Of a stretch of 5,076 nt of DNA, positions 1 to 5,076 are shown one piece after another. The DNA comes from an uncultured Eubacteriales bacterium. Its GTDB lineage: Bacteria > Bacillota > Clostridia > Oscillospirales > Oscillospiraceae. The DNA is taken from assembly GCA_905210385.1 (NCBI GenBank), contig CAJLWS010000122.1:1-5076 (forward strand), given 5' to 3'. The first letter of the stretch is position 1. Each line of letters opens with the position of its first letter. A program made the position numbers and the translations under genes. The notes under the pieces were generated by a model that saw only the letters and a list, made by a program, of their open reading frames with translations, ran no database searches and was not told where the DNA came from.

Positions 1-33
1 GCTTCCCTTTCCATTCGGGCGAAAGTCCTTCCC

Positions 34-63
34 AGCCCTCCCCCCTGCGGCGGGGGGCGGGCT
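34..63 (+). other. GC-rich stem-loop in the leader before the first permease gene
   Basis: Bases 34-38 (AGCCC) pair with 59-63 (GGGCT), and six C (40-45) pair with six G (52-57). One T-C mismatch (39/58) separates the two helices and the loop is six bases. No T-tract follows on either strand, so this is not a standard intrinsic terminator. Its place ahead of MalF/MalG-type permeases fits an intercistronic hairpin that protects or partly ends the mRNA of an upstream solute-binding protein gene. That gene is inferred, not seen. No forward frame has a stop codon before base 84, so the end of an upstream gene cannot be located. Bases 1-33 show nothing recognisable. Confidence 0.6.
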
Positions 64-90
64 TCCAAAAGCAAGAGAGGAGCTGATGTC

Positions 91-975
91 ATGAAAAGGA
101 GCAAGCGGCGCACCGGATTTCTCCTCGTGTGCGTGGCGCCGGCGGTCATCCTGTTCTTCATTTTCATGATCGTACCCACCATCAACGTCTTCCGCATGTC
201 TCTGTTCGAGCGGGGCGCCTACTCCCCCACGGAGACCTTTGTGGGCTTCCAGAACTTTGAGACCCTGTTCCAGGACACCCGGTTTATCCAGGCCATGCAG
301 AACACCATCCTGCTCATCGTGGTGGTCACCATCATCACCTTTGCCCTGGCCCTGGTGTTCGCCGGCATCCTCACCCGGGAAAAGATTCGGGGGCAGAACT
401 TCTTCCGGGTGGTGTTCTACATCCCCAACATCCTGTCCGTGGTGGTCATCTCGGGCATTTTCTCCGCCATTTACCAGCCGGAGAACGGCCTGCTCAACAG
501 CATCATTGGCCTGTTTACCGACATGACCGACCCCATCCTGTGGAAGGGGGAGACCCTGGTCATGCTCAGCCTGATTATTGCCATGATCTGGCAGGCGGTG
601 GGCTACTACATGGTCATGTACATGGCCTCCATGGCGGCGGTGCCCCTGGACCTGTATGAGAGCGCCTCCCTGGACGGCGCCGGGCGCGTGCGCCAGTTCT
701 TCCAGATCACCATTCCCCTGATCTGGACCAATATCCGCACCACCCTGACCTTCTTCATCATCTCCACCATCAACATGGCCTTCCTGTTCGTCAAGGCCAT
801 GACCTCCGGCGGCCCCAACGGCGCCTCCGAGGTGGCCCTGTCCTACATGTACGGGCAGAAGGACGCCGGCCTGTACGGCTACTCCATGGCCATCGGCGTG
901 GTGATCTTCCTGTTCTCCTTCATCCTGTCTGCCCTGGTCAACCGGGCCACCAAGCGCGAAGCGCTGCAATACTGA
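91..975 (+). CDS. Sugar ABC transporter permease, MalF/UgpA type (binding-protein-dependent transport inner membrane component)
   Basis: This 294-residue protein is one of two membrane subunits of a carbohydrate ABC importer (CUT1 class). About six hydrophobic helices are visible, near residues 10-30, 70-94, 107-127, 156-176, 215-235 and 264-284. The cytoplasmic EAA loop that docks on the ATPase is at residues 190-210: E190, the segment SLDGAG (193-198) and the closing IPL (208-210). It has the short single-first-helix form of MalF-like subunits common in Gram-positives, not the long E. coli MalF. The start is set by GAGAGGAG at 75-82, eight bases before ATG 91; the ATG at 86 meets a stop after two codons. 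The next gene begins 13 bases after its stop, and that gene's ribosome site abuts the stop codon. Sugar specificity cannot be read from a permease; beta-galactosyl N-acetylhexosamine disaccharides are inferred from the GH112 gene in the same operon. The family assignment is firm. Confidence 0.93.
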   Translation: MKRSKRRTGFLLVCVAPAVILFFIFMIVPTINVFRMSLFERGAYSPTETFVGFQNFETLFQDTRFIQAMQNTILLIVVVTIITFALALVFAGILTREKIRGQNFFRVVFYIPNILSVVVISGIFSAIYQPENGLLNSIIGLFTDMTDPILWKGETLVMLSLIIAMIWQAVGYYMVMYMASMAAVPLDLYESASLDGAGRVRQFFQITIPLIWTNIRTTLTFFIISTINMAFLFVKAMTSGGPNGASEVALSYMYGQKDAGLYGYSMAIGVVIFLFSFILSALVNRATKREALQY

Positions 976-980
976 GGAGG
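975..980 (+). promoter_or_regulatory. Shine-Dalgarno site that fixes the second permease start
   Basis: AGGAGG begins on the last base of the upstream stop codon (TGA 973-975) and lies eight bases before ATG 989. An in-frame GTG at 980 overlaps this site and has no ribosome site of its own, so the ATG is the better start. Confidence 0.85.
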
Positions 981-988
981 TGCCTGCG

Positions 989-1873
989 ATGCTGAAAACG
1001 AAATCCGCCGGCAACCGGGTGTATAAGGCCTTCATCTATGTGGTGCTCATCGCCCTGACGGTGTCCATCCTGGTTCCGGTGATCTGGGTGTTTCTGGCCT
1101 CCGTCAAGGAGAACAGCGAGTTCTACGGCAACCCTTGGACCCTGCCCGCCGGCATCCACTGGCAGAACTTTGTGGACGCCTGGGAGCGGGCCAGCATGGG
1201 CGAGTACATGCTCAACTCGGTGATCGTCACCGCCCTGGCCCTGGTCATCCTGCTGGTGGTGGCCCTGCCCGCCGCCTACTGCCTGTCCCGCTTCAAGTTC
1301 CGCAGCCGGAACTTTTTGAACATCTGCTTCATGGCGGGGCTGTTCATCAACGTCAACTACATTGTGGTTCCCATCTTCCTGATGCTCCGGGATGGGGACA
1401 GCTTCCTGCGGGATACCTTCGGGCAGGGCTTCCTGCTCAACAACATCGTGGTGCTGGCCATTGTCTACGCCGCCACCGCCCTGCCCTTCACCATCTACCT
1501 GCTCTCCGGCTACTTCGCCACCCTGCCCCACGATTTTGAGGAGGCCGCCTACATCGACGGGGCGGGCTACGGCTCCACCATGGTGCGCATCATCTTCCCC
1601 ATGGCCCAGCCCTCCATCGTCACCATCATCCTCTTCAACTTTCTCTCCTTCTGGAACGAGTACATCATCTCCATGACCCTGCTCAGCAGCACCAGCGGCC
1701 CCAGAACCCTGCCAGTGGGCCTGCTCAACCTGATGCAGGCCCAGCAGTCTGCCGCCCAGTACGGCATCATGTACGCCGGCCTGGTGATGGTGATGCTGCC
1801 TACCCTGGTCCTGTACATCTGCGTGCAGAAGAAGCTGATCCAGGGCATGACCGTGGGCGGACTGAAAGGTTAA
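989..1873 (+). CDS. Sugar ABC transporter permease, MalG/UgpE type
   Basis: This second CUT1 membrane subunit (294 residues from ATG 989) should form a heterodimer with the permease encoded just upstream. It has about six membrane helices, including residues 13-37, 74-98, 111-131, 152-172, 208-228 and 260-279. A well-kept EAA loop starts at E184-E185-A186-A187, continues through IDGAG (189-193) and closes with IFP (202-204). The C-terminus runs QKKLIQGMTVGGLKG, matching the usual MalG ending in which the tail reaches toward the ATPase subunits. The two permeases are translated in tandem with a 13-base gap. No ATP-binding subunit gene is present in the window; in many Firmicutes a shared MsmK/UgpC-like ATPase encoded elsewhere energises several CUT1 importers, and that is the simplest explanation here. 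The substrate is inferred only from the linked GH112 phosphorylase. Confidence 0.93.
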   Translation: MLKTKSAGNRVYKAFIYVVLIALTVSILVPVIWVFLASVKENSEFYGNPWTLPAGIHWQNFVDAWERASMGEYMLNSVIVTALALVILLVVALPAAYCLSRFKFRSRNFLNICFMAGLFINVNYIVVPIFLMLRDGDSFLRDTFGQGFLLNNIVVLAIVYAATALPFTIYLLSGYFATLPHDFEEAAYIDGAGYGSTMVRIIFPMAQPSIVTIILFNFLSFWNEYIISMTLLSSTSGPRTLPVGLLNLMQAQQSAAQYGIMYAGLVMVMLPTLVLYICVQKKLIQGMTVGGLKG

Positions 1874-1882
1874 GGTGATACC

Positions 1883-2080
1883 ATGAACTTCTGGAAAGAA
1901 CATACCGCCCTGCGGGTCTTCCTCATCGCCCTGTTCTTCCTGGTTGGGCTGGCACTTGTCCTCTGGGGCTGGACCATGACCGGACAGATGAACGGCCTGC
2001 TCATCATGATCGTTGGCCTGATCCTGCTGGTGCTGGCCCTGGCCATCTACAACAAGCCCTTCCAGGACAAGAAGGACTAA
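1883..2080 (+). CDS. Small two-helix membrane protein of unknown function, in a sugar phosphorylase operon
   Basis: This 65-residue protein has no function I can name. It shows two hydrophobic helices, about residues 11-30 and 38-56, joined by a short polar turn (TMTGQMNG, 31-38). The N-terminus is amphipathic (MNFWKEHTALR) and the tail is charged (NKPFQDKKD). By the positive-inside rule both ends may face the cytoplasm, which is weakly supported. It reads as a real gene: the start follows AAGGTGA (1872-1878), it begins nine bases after the permease stop, and the phosphorylase ribosome site follows closely. Similar small proteins beside sugar importers may be catalogued as a DUF (possibly DUF6903), but that is from memory and unchecked. 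Its place between permeases and enzyme suggests an accessory or stabilising role at the importer, or simply a conserved hitchhiker. It lacks a lipobox and a cleavable-signal pattern. Confidence 0.82.
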   Translation: MNFWKEHTALRVFLIALFFLVGLALVLWGWTMTGQMNGLLIMIVGLILLVLALAIYNKPFQDKKD

Positions 2081-2111
2081 AGAGCAACCCCCATTTGAGA
2101 GGAGTCAACGT

Positions 2112-4283
2112 ATGAGCGAATACAAGCAAACCAAAGGCCGGGTCACCATCCCCACCGACGTGGACGTGGTGCCCGAAACCCTGCAGCTGCTGGAGCGGTG
2201 GGGGGCGGACGCCATCCGGGACTGTGACGGCACCGACTACCCCGAGGCCCTCAAGGGGGTGGACGCCAAGGTCTACTCCACCTACTACACCACCCGGAAG
2301 GACAACGCCTGGGCCAAGGCCAATCCGGATGAGGTGCAGCAGTGCTATATCATGACCGGGTTTTGCACCGCCACCGGCGGCTCCCTGTCCATCCCCCTGA
2401 TGCAGGGCATCAGCCCGGAGCTGCTCCAGGTCAACACCCGGGACGACATCGGGCGCTGGTGGGAGGTGGTGGACCGCACCACCGGCCAGCCCCTCCCCGT
2501 GGAGGCGTGGCGGTACGATGATGCAGCCGGCTGCGTGATCATCGACAACCCCGAGCCCTTCCACGACTACACCGTCAGCTTCCTGGCCTACCTCATCTGG
2601 GACCCGGTGCACATGTACAACGCAGTCACCAACGACTGGAAGGACTTCGAGCACCAGATCACCTTCGACGTGCGCCAGCCCAAGACCCACAAGTTCACCA
2701 TGGAACGGCTGCGCAAGTTCATCACCGAGCATCCCTATGTGGACGTCATCCGGTACACCACCTTCTTCCACCAGTTCACCCTGATCTTCGACGAGCTGAA
2801 GCGGGAAAAGTATGTGGACTGGTACGGCTACTCCGCCTCCGTCTCCCCCTATATTCTGGAGCAGTTCGAGCGGGAGGCGGGCTACAAGTTCCGGCCGGAG
2901 TATATCATCGACCAGGGGTACTACAACAACCAGTACCGGGTACCCAGCAAGCAGTTTCAGGACTTCATGGCCTTCCAGCGCCGTGAGGTGGCCAAGCTGG
3001 CCAAGGAAATGGTGGACATCACCCACGAGCTGGGCAAGGAGGCCATGATGTTCCTGGGGGACCACTGGATCGGCACCGAGCCCTACATGGACGAGTTCAA
3101 GACCATCGGCCTGGACGCGGTGGTGGGCAGCGTGGGCAACGGCTCCACCCTGCGCCTCATCTCCGACATCCCTGGGGTGAAGTACACCGAGGGGCGCTTC
3201 CTCCCCTACTTCTTCCCCGACACCTTCCACGAGGGGGGCGACCCCGTCCGGGAGGCTAAGGAGAACTGGGTCACCGCCCGACGGGCCATCCTGCGCAAGC
3301 CCATCGACCGTATCGGCTACGGAGGCTATCTAAAGCTGGCCTGCCAGTTCCCCGACTTCCTGGCCTATGTGGAGAGCGTGTGCGACGAGTTCCGGGAGCT
3401 GTATGAGAACATCCGGGGCACCACCCCCTACTGCTTCAAAACGGTGGCCGTCCTCAACGCCTGGGGACGGGCCCGCTCCTGGGGCTGCCACATGGTGCAC
3501 CACGCCCTGTACCAGAAGCAGAACTACTCCTATGCCGGAGTGATCGAGGCCCTGTCCGGCGCCCCCTTCGATGTGAAGTTTATCAGCTTTGACGACGTCA
3601 AGGCCGATCCCCACTGTCTGGATGGGATCGACGTGCTCCTCAATGTGGGGGATGGAGATACCGCCCACACCGGCGGCGCCTGGTGGGAGGATCCCGCCAT
3701 TTCCGCCGCCATCAAGGCCTTCGTGTGGAACGGGGGCGGCCTGATCGGCGTGGGCGAGCCCAGCGGTCATCAGTACCAGGGCCGCTACCTCCAGCTGGCC
3801 CAGGTACTGGGGGTGGAGAAGGAGACCGGCTTCACCTTAGGGTACGATAAGTACAACTGGGAGGAGCACCCCGGCCACTTCATCCTGGCCGACTGCCAGG
3901 GCGATATGGACTTCGGCGAGGGCAAGAAGAGCATCTACGCCCTGCCTGACGCCCAGATCCTGGTCCAGCGGGACAAGGAAGTGCAGATGGCGGTGAACCA
4001 GTACGGCGCCGGGCGGACAGTCTACCTCTCCGGCCTGCCCTACAGCTTTGCCAACAGCCGGGTCCTCCACCGGGCCGTGCTGTGGACGACGGGCAGCGAG
4101 GACCTGCTCCATACCTGGTTCTCCTCCAATTATAACGTGGAGGTCCACGCCTATCCCAAGAACAGCAAATACTGCGTGGTCAATAACACCTACAAGCCTC
4201 AGTCCACCACCGTTTACCGTGGGGACGGAAGCTCTTTCCCTCTGGACCTGGATGCCAACGAGATCCGCTGGTACGAGGTTTGA
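2112..4283 (+). CDS. lnpA: 1,3-beta-galactosyl-N-acetylhexosamine phosphorylase (galacto-N-biose/lacto-N-biose phosphorylase), GH112
   Basis: GH112 enzymes split a beta-galactosyl disaccharide with inorganic phosphate, inverting the anomer to give alpha-galactose 1-phosphate plus the free sugar. The 723-residue protein has no signal peptide, so it acts in the cytosol on imported sugar. Length and layout fit the family (about 720-750 residues): an N-terminal catalytic barrel (roughly 1-437), a middle alpha/beta domain (roughly 440-655) and a short C-terminal beta domain. Hallmarks are GADAIRDCDGTD (31-42), WWEVVDRTTG (116-125), LAYLIWDPVHMYN (158-170), TTFFHQFTL (216-224) and FLGDHWIGTEP (314-324). 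From remembered structural work on the Bifidobacterium longum enzyme, Asp317 should be the catalytic acid (Asp313 there), with Arg36, Asn170 and Arg214 matching Arg32, Asn166 and Arg210 at a constant offset of four. The start is supported by AGAGGAG at 2098-2104, seven bases before the ATG. Galactosyl-1,4-rhamnose phosphorylase is the main alternative in this family and is less likely. Confidence 0.93.
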   Translation: MSEYKQTKGRVTIPTDVDVVPETLQLLERWGADAIRDCDGTDYPEALKGVDAKVYSTYYTTRKDNAWAKANPDEVQQCYIMTGFCTATGGSLSIPLMQGISPELLQVNTRDDIGRWWEVVDRTTGQPLPVEAWRYDDAAGCVIIDNPEPFHDYTVSFLAYLIWDPVHMYNAVTNDWKDFEHQITFDVRQPKTHKFTMERLRKFITEHPYVDVIRYTTFFHQFTLIFDELKREKYVDWYGYSASVSPYILEQFEREAGYKFRPEYIIDQGYYNNQYRVPSKQFQDFMAFQRREVAKLAKEMVDITHELGKEAMMFLGDHWIGTEPYMDEFKTIGLDAVVGSVGNGSTLRLISDIPGVKYTEGRFLPYFFPDTFHEGGDPVREAKENWVTARRAILRKPIDRIGYGGYLKLACQFPDFLAYVESVCDEFRELYENIRGTTPYCFKTVAVLNAWGRARSWGCHMVHHALYQKQNYSYAGVIEALSGAPFDVKFISFDDVKADPHCLDGIDVLLNVGDGDTAHTGGAWWEDPAISAAIKAFVWNGGGLIGVGEPSGHQYQGRYLQLAQVLGVEKETGFTLGYDKYNWEEHPGHFILADCQGDMDFGEGKKSIYALPDAQILVQRDKEVQMAVNQYGAGRTVYLSGLPYSFANSRVLHRAVLWTTGSEDLLHTWFSSNYNVEVHAYPKNSKYCVVNNTYKPQSTTVYRGDGSSFPLDLDANEIRWYEV

Positions 4284-4330
4284 GAATCGTAAGGGCGCGG
4301 CAACCCCGTTTTTTGTCTCTGTCATGCTGA

Positions 4331-4372
4331 AGAAACCGTCTGGAGGATTGGACTCCAGACGGTTTCTCTTTT
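4331..4372 (+). terminator. Intrinsic terminator of the sugar-salvage operon
   Basis: A perfect 15-bp stem (4331-4345 with 4353-4367) closes a seven-base loop and is followed by C and four T (4369-4372). It starts 47 bases after the phosphorylase stop. The T-tract is short but the stem is long. On the minus strand the stem is not followed by a clear T-run, so it is mainly plus-directed. The convergent minus-strand gene ends at 4390, just beyond it, and may rely weakly on the same hairpin. Confidence 0.85.
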
Positions 4373-4389
4373 CCCCACCATTCCATTTT

Positions 4390-4887
4390 CTACTTGGCCG
4401 GCTCATTCTCCACTGGCCTCCAAAGGGCCGATTCGTACCCTTTCACATAGTACCGGAGGTTTTTCCGTCCCCGGCAGATCACTTCATGCCCCTCCGCTTC
4501 CAGCTTTGCCCGCTGGAGCTTGATCCCTCCGGGATACTTGGGGTTCAGCTCCCCCTGGGCCTTCAAGGTCCGCCACCAGGGGATCCGATCCGTCTCCCGC
4601 TGCTCGCTGGCCCAGGCCGCGATGGAGACAAAGATCCCGGCGGTGATGGGATCGGTGAAGTCCGCCCCGCCCCTCCGGGCAAAGTATTCCCGCAGTTCCC
4701 CCACCGTGGTGACCATTCCCTCCGGCACCTGTCCCATCATCCGGCTGTAGTCCATGGGCGGAGCAAAATACATCCGCTCCCCGCCATACTTCCGGATAAT
4801 TGCCGGATCAGTCACAATCTGGACCCTGGGCATTCCCTTGTCCTCCCGGAGCATCCCGTTAAAATCCTTTTTCCACTCGTTCGCCAT
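4390..4887 (-). CDS. MGMT-family alkyltransferase-like (ATL) protein lacking the acceptor cysteine
   Basis: This 165-residue protein matches the DNA-binding domain of O6-methylguanine-DNA methyltransferases: a VPEGMVTTVGELREYF helix-turn region (54-69), ITAGIFVSIAAWAS (81-94), then PWWRTLKAQGELNPKYPGG (103-121) and a LEAEGHEV segment (129-136) matching the usual LLxxEG. Where true methyltransferases have PCHR, this has P103-W104-W105-R106, so the alkyl-accepting cysteine is absent. The only cysteine (C138) lies far downstream. ATL proteins such as E. coli YbaZ and fission yeast Atl1 carry tryptophan at this position and flag O6-alkylguanine for nucleotide excision repair instead of removing the alkyl group. 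That role is inferred here. About 50 residues precede the domain and a basic segment (139-149) follows it. The start chosen is ATG at 4887; an in-frame ATG at 4902 overlaps the ribosome site. The gene converges on the sugar operon and seems functionally unrelated to it. Confidence 0.85.
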   Translation of the reverse strand: MANEWKKDFNGMLREDKGMPRVQIVTDPAIIRKYGGERMYFAPPMDYSRMMGQVPEGMVTTVGELREYFARRGGADFTDPITAGIFVSIAAWASEQRETDRIPWWRTLKAQGELNPKYPGGIKLQRAKLEAEGHEVICRGRKNLRYYVKGYESALWRPVENEPAK

Positions 4888-4892
4888 TTCGC

Positions 4893-4900
4893 TCACCTCC
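4893..4900 (-). promoter_or_regulatory. Shine-Dalgarno site that fixes the ATL-like gene start
   Basis: On the minus strand this reads GGAGGTGA, a near-perfect complement to the 16S rRNA tail, five bases before ATG 4887. The upstream in-frame ATG at 4902-4900 overlaps the site and would add MEVSE, residues encoded largely by the Shine-Dalgarno itself, so 4887 is preferred. Confidence 0.85.
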
Positions 4901-4905
4901 ATGCC

Positions 4906-4934
4906 AGCATACCGGATTTCCCGGGAAAGCGCAA
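4906..4934 (-). promoter_or_regulatory. Possible sigma-70-type promoter of the ATL-like gene with a palindrome in its spacer
   Basis: On the minus strand TTGCGC (4934-4929) and TATGCT (4911-4906) are 17 bases apart. They match the -35 and -10 consensus at three and four of six positions. Transcription would begin near 4899, leaving a leader of about 12 bases that is mostly Shine-Dalgarno. The spacer contains the perfect palindrome TTTCCCGGGAAA (4917-4928), a possible operator. The match is modest and the leader very short, so the true promoter may lie further upstream. Confidence 0.3.
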
Positions 4935-4982
4935 TGAAGCGGTTTCATTTTTTCACAGGAAAATGAAACCGCCTCATTTTTT
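4933..4982 (+). terminator. Long stem-loop with T-tract facing the plus direction, upstream of the ATL-like gene
   Basis: Bases 4933-4951 pair with 4960-4978 over 19 positions with one A-C mismatch (4938/4973), around the eight-base loop TTCACAGG. Six T (4977-4982) run from the end of the right arm, which is intrinsic-terminator architecture in the plus direction. No plus-strand gene lies just before it, so it may stop readthrough from the sugar operon or antisense transcription across the ATL-like gene. Alternatively it is an operator-like inverted repeat for that gene. On the minus strand no T-run follows. Confidence 0.6.
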
Positions 4983-4987
4983 GATGG

Positions 4988-5019
4988 AAAAAAGCGGACA
5001 GCCTTTCGACTGTCCGCTT
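4988..5019 (-). terminator. Intrinsic terminator for a minus-strand gene entering from the right
   Basis: AAGCGGACAG (4992-5001) pairs with CTGTCCGCTT (5010-5019), a perfect 10-bp stem with an eight-base loop. Read on the minus strand the stem runs into six T (complement of 4988-4993). This is a clear minus-directed terminator and implies a gene whose coding end lies just to the right. The plus direction lacks a T-run. Confidence 0.8.
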
Positions 5020-5032
5020 CCTTGTGTTGGCA

Positions 5033-5076
5033 CTACCTATCTTTCCAGGCCGTCACCAGCCAAGTATTTTCGGCGC
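5033..5076 (-). CDS. Possible C-terminal end of an unidentified minus-strand gene (partial)
   Basis: The minus-directed terminator at 4988-5019 needs a gene upstream of it. Two minus frames stay open from the window edge and stop close by. One ends in AENTWLVTAWKDR at a TAG (5035-5033), the other in RRKYLAGDGLER at a TAG (5039-5037); the third frame stops earlier, at 5055-5053. About 40 bases cannot decide which frame is real, and neither tail identifies a family. The distance from either stop to the terminator stem, 13-17 bases, is typical. Confidence 0.35.
   Translation of the reverse strand, partial: AENTWLVTAWKDR

Noticed and set aside
980..988. GTG at 980 as the second permease start
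   Set aside because: The GTG overlaps the Shine-Dalgarno sequence and lacks its own; ATG 989 has ideal spacing.
938..3230. Long minus-strand open frames opposite the permeases and phosphorylase (938-1903 and 2004-3230)
   Set aside because: Their translations are rich in His, Gln, Gly and Val with no recognisable domain. They are shadows of G/C-ending codons on the plus strand and overlap firmly identified genes.
4293..4314. Possible first terminator just after the phosphorylase (GC-rich stretch then six T at 4309-4314)
   Set aside because: Only about three base pairs can form before the T-run. The perfect 15-bp stem at 4331-4367 is far stronger.
3330..4406. Minus-strand open frames opposite the phosphorylase C-terminal half (3330-3770 and 3837-4406)
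   Set aside because: Same compositional artefact. They overlap GH112 coding sequence with clear motifs, and the second also runs across the operon terminator.
4888..4902. ATG at 4902 as the ATL-like gene start
   Set aside because: It overlaps the GGAGGTGA ribosome site, which is well spaced for ATG 4887, and there is no comparable site upstream of 4902.
4520..4966. Plus-strand open frames opposite the ATL-like gene (4520-4750 and 4754-4966)
   Set aside because: No family resemblance. They lie antisense to a recognisable MGMT-fold gene, and the second runs through the ribosome site and stem-loop region.
4332..4971. Shared heptamer GAAACCG in the operon terminator (4332-4338) and the upstream stem-loop (4965-4971)
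   Set aside because: Seven bases is within chance for two hairpins of similar composition, and the flanking bases differ, so it was not taken as a repeat family.

Overview
The window reads as a piece of a high-GC gut Firmicute chromosome, most likely an Oscillospiraceae-type clostridium (Flavonifractor/Intestinimonas-like). This is inferred from GC-rich codons ending in C or G, AGGAGG-type ribosome binding sites before every gene, ABC permeases without a linked ATPase gene, and a clostridial-looking GH112 phosphorylase. The genus cannot be settled from this sequence alone.

Positions 1-4372 hold the end of a plus-strand sugar-salvage operon. After a leader with a GC-rich hairpin (34-63) come two MalF/MalG-type sugar ABC permeases (91-975 and 989-1873). 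A 65-residue protein with two membrane helices follows (1883-2080), then a cytosolic GH112 phosphorylase of the 1,3-beta-galactosyl-N-acetylhexosamine phosphorylase family (2112-4283). Gaps are short (13, 9 and 31 nt) and each gene has its own Shine-Dalgarno site, so one transcript is likely. It ends at a 15-bp intrinsic terminator (4331-4372). The inferred job is import of an intact beta-galactosyl disaccharide, probably galacto-N-biose or lacto-N-biose from mucin or milk glycans, followed by phosphorolysis inside the cell to galactose 1-phosphate and the free N-acetylhexosamine. The solute-binding protein is presumably just upstream, outside the window. The ATPase, the N-acetylhexosamine kinase and the galactose 1-phosphate handling enzymes are not in view.

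Positions 4373-5076 are unrelated to the sugar operon. A convergent minus-strand gene (4390-4887) encodes an MGMT-family protein whose PCHR active-site motif reads PWWR. The acceptor cysteine is a tryptophan, as in alkyltransferase-like (ATL) DNA damage-recognition proteins. Its upstream region is dense in structure: a possible promoter with a perfect 12-bp palindrome in its spacer, a 19-bp stem-loop with a T-tract facing the plus direction, and a minus-strand terminator for another gene whose last codons may lie in the final 45 bases.

No mobile element, CRISPR array, tRNA or rRNA is visible. The most notable items are the small membrane protein inserted in the phosphorylase operon and the cysteine-less MGMT-like protein with its structured upstream region.
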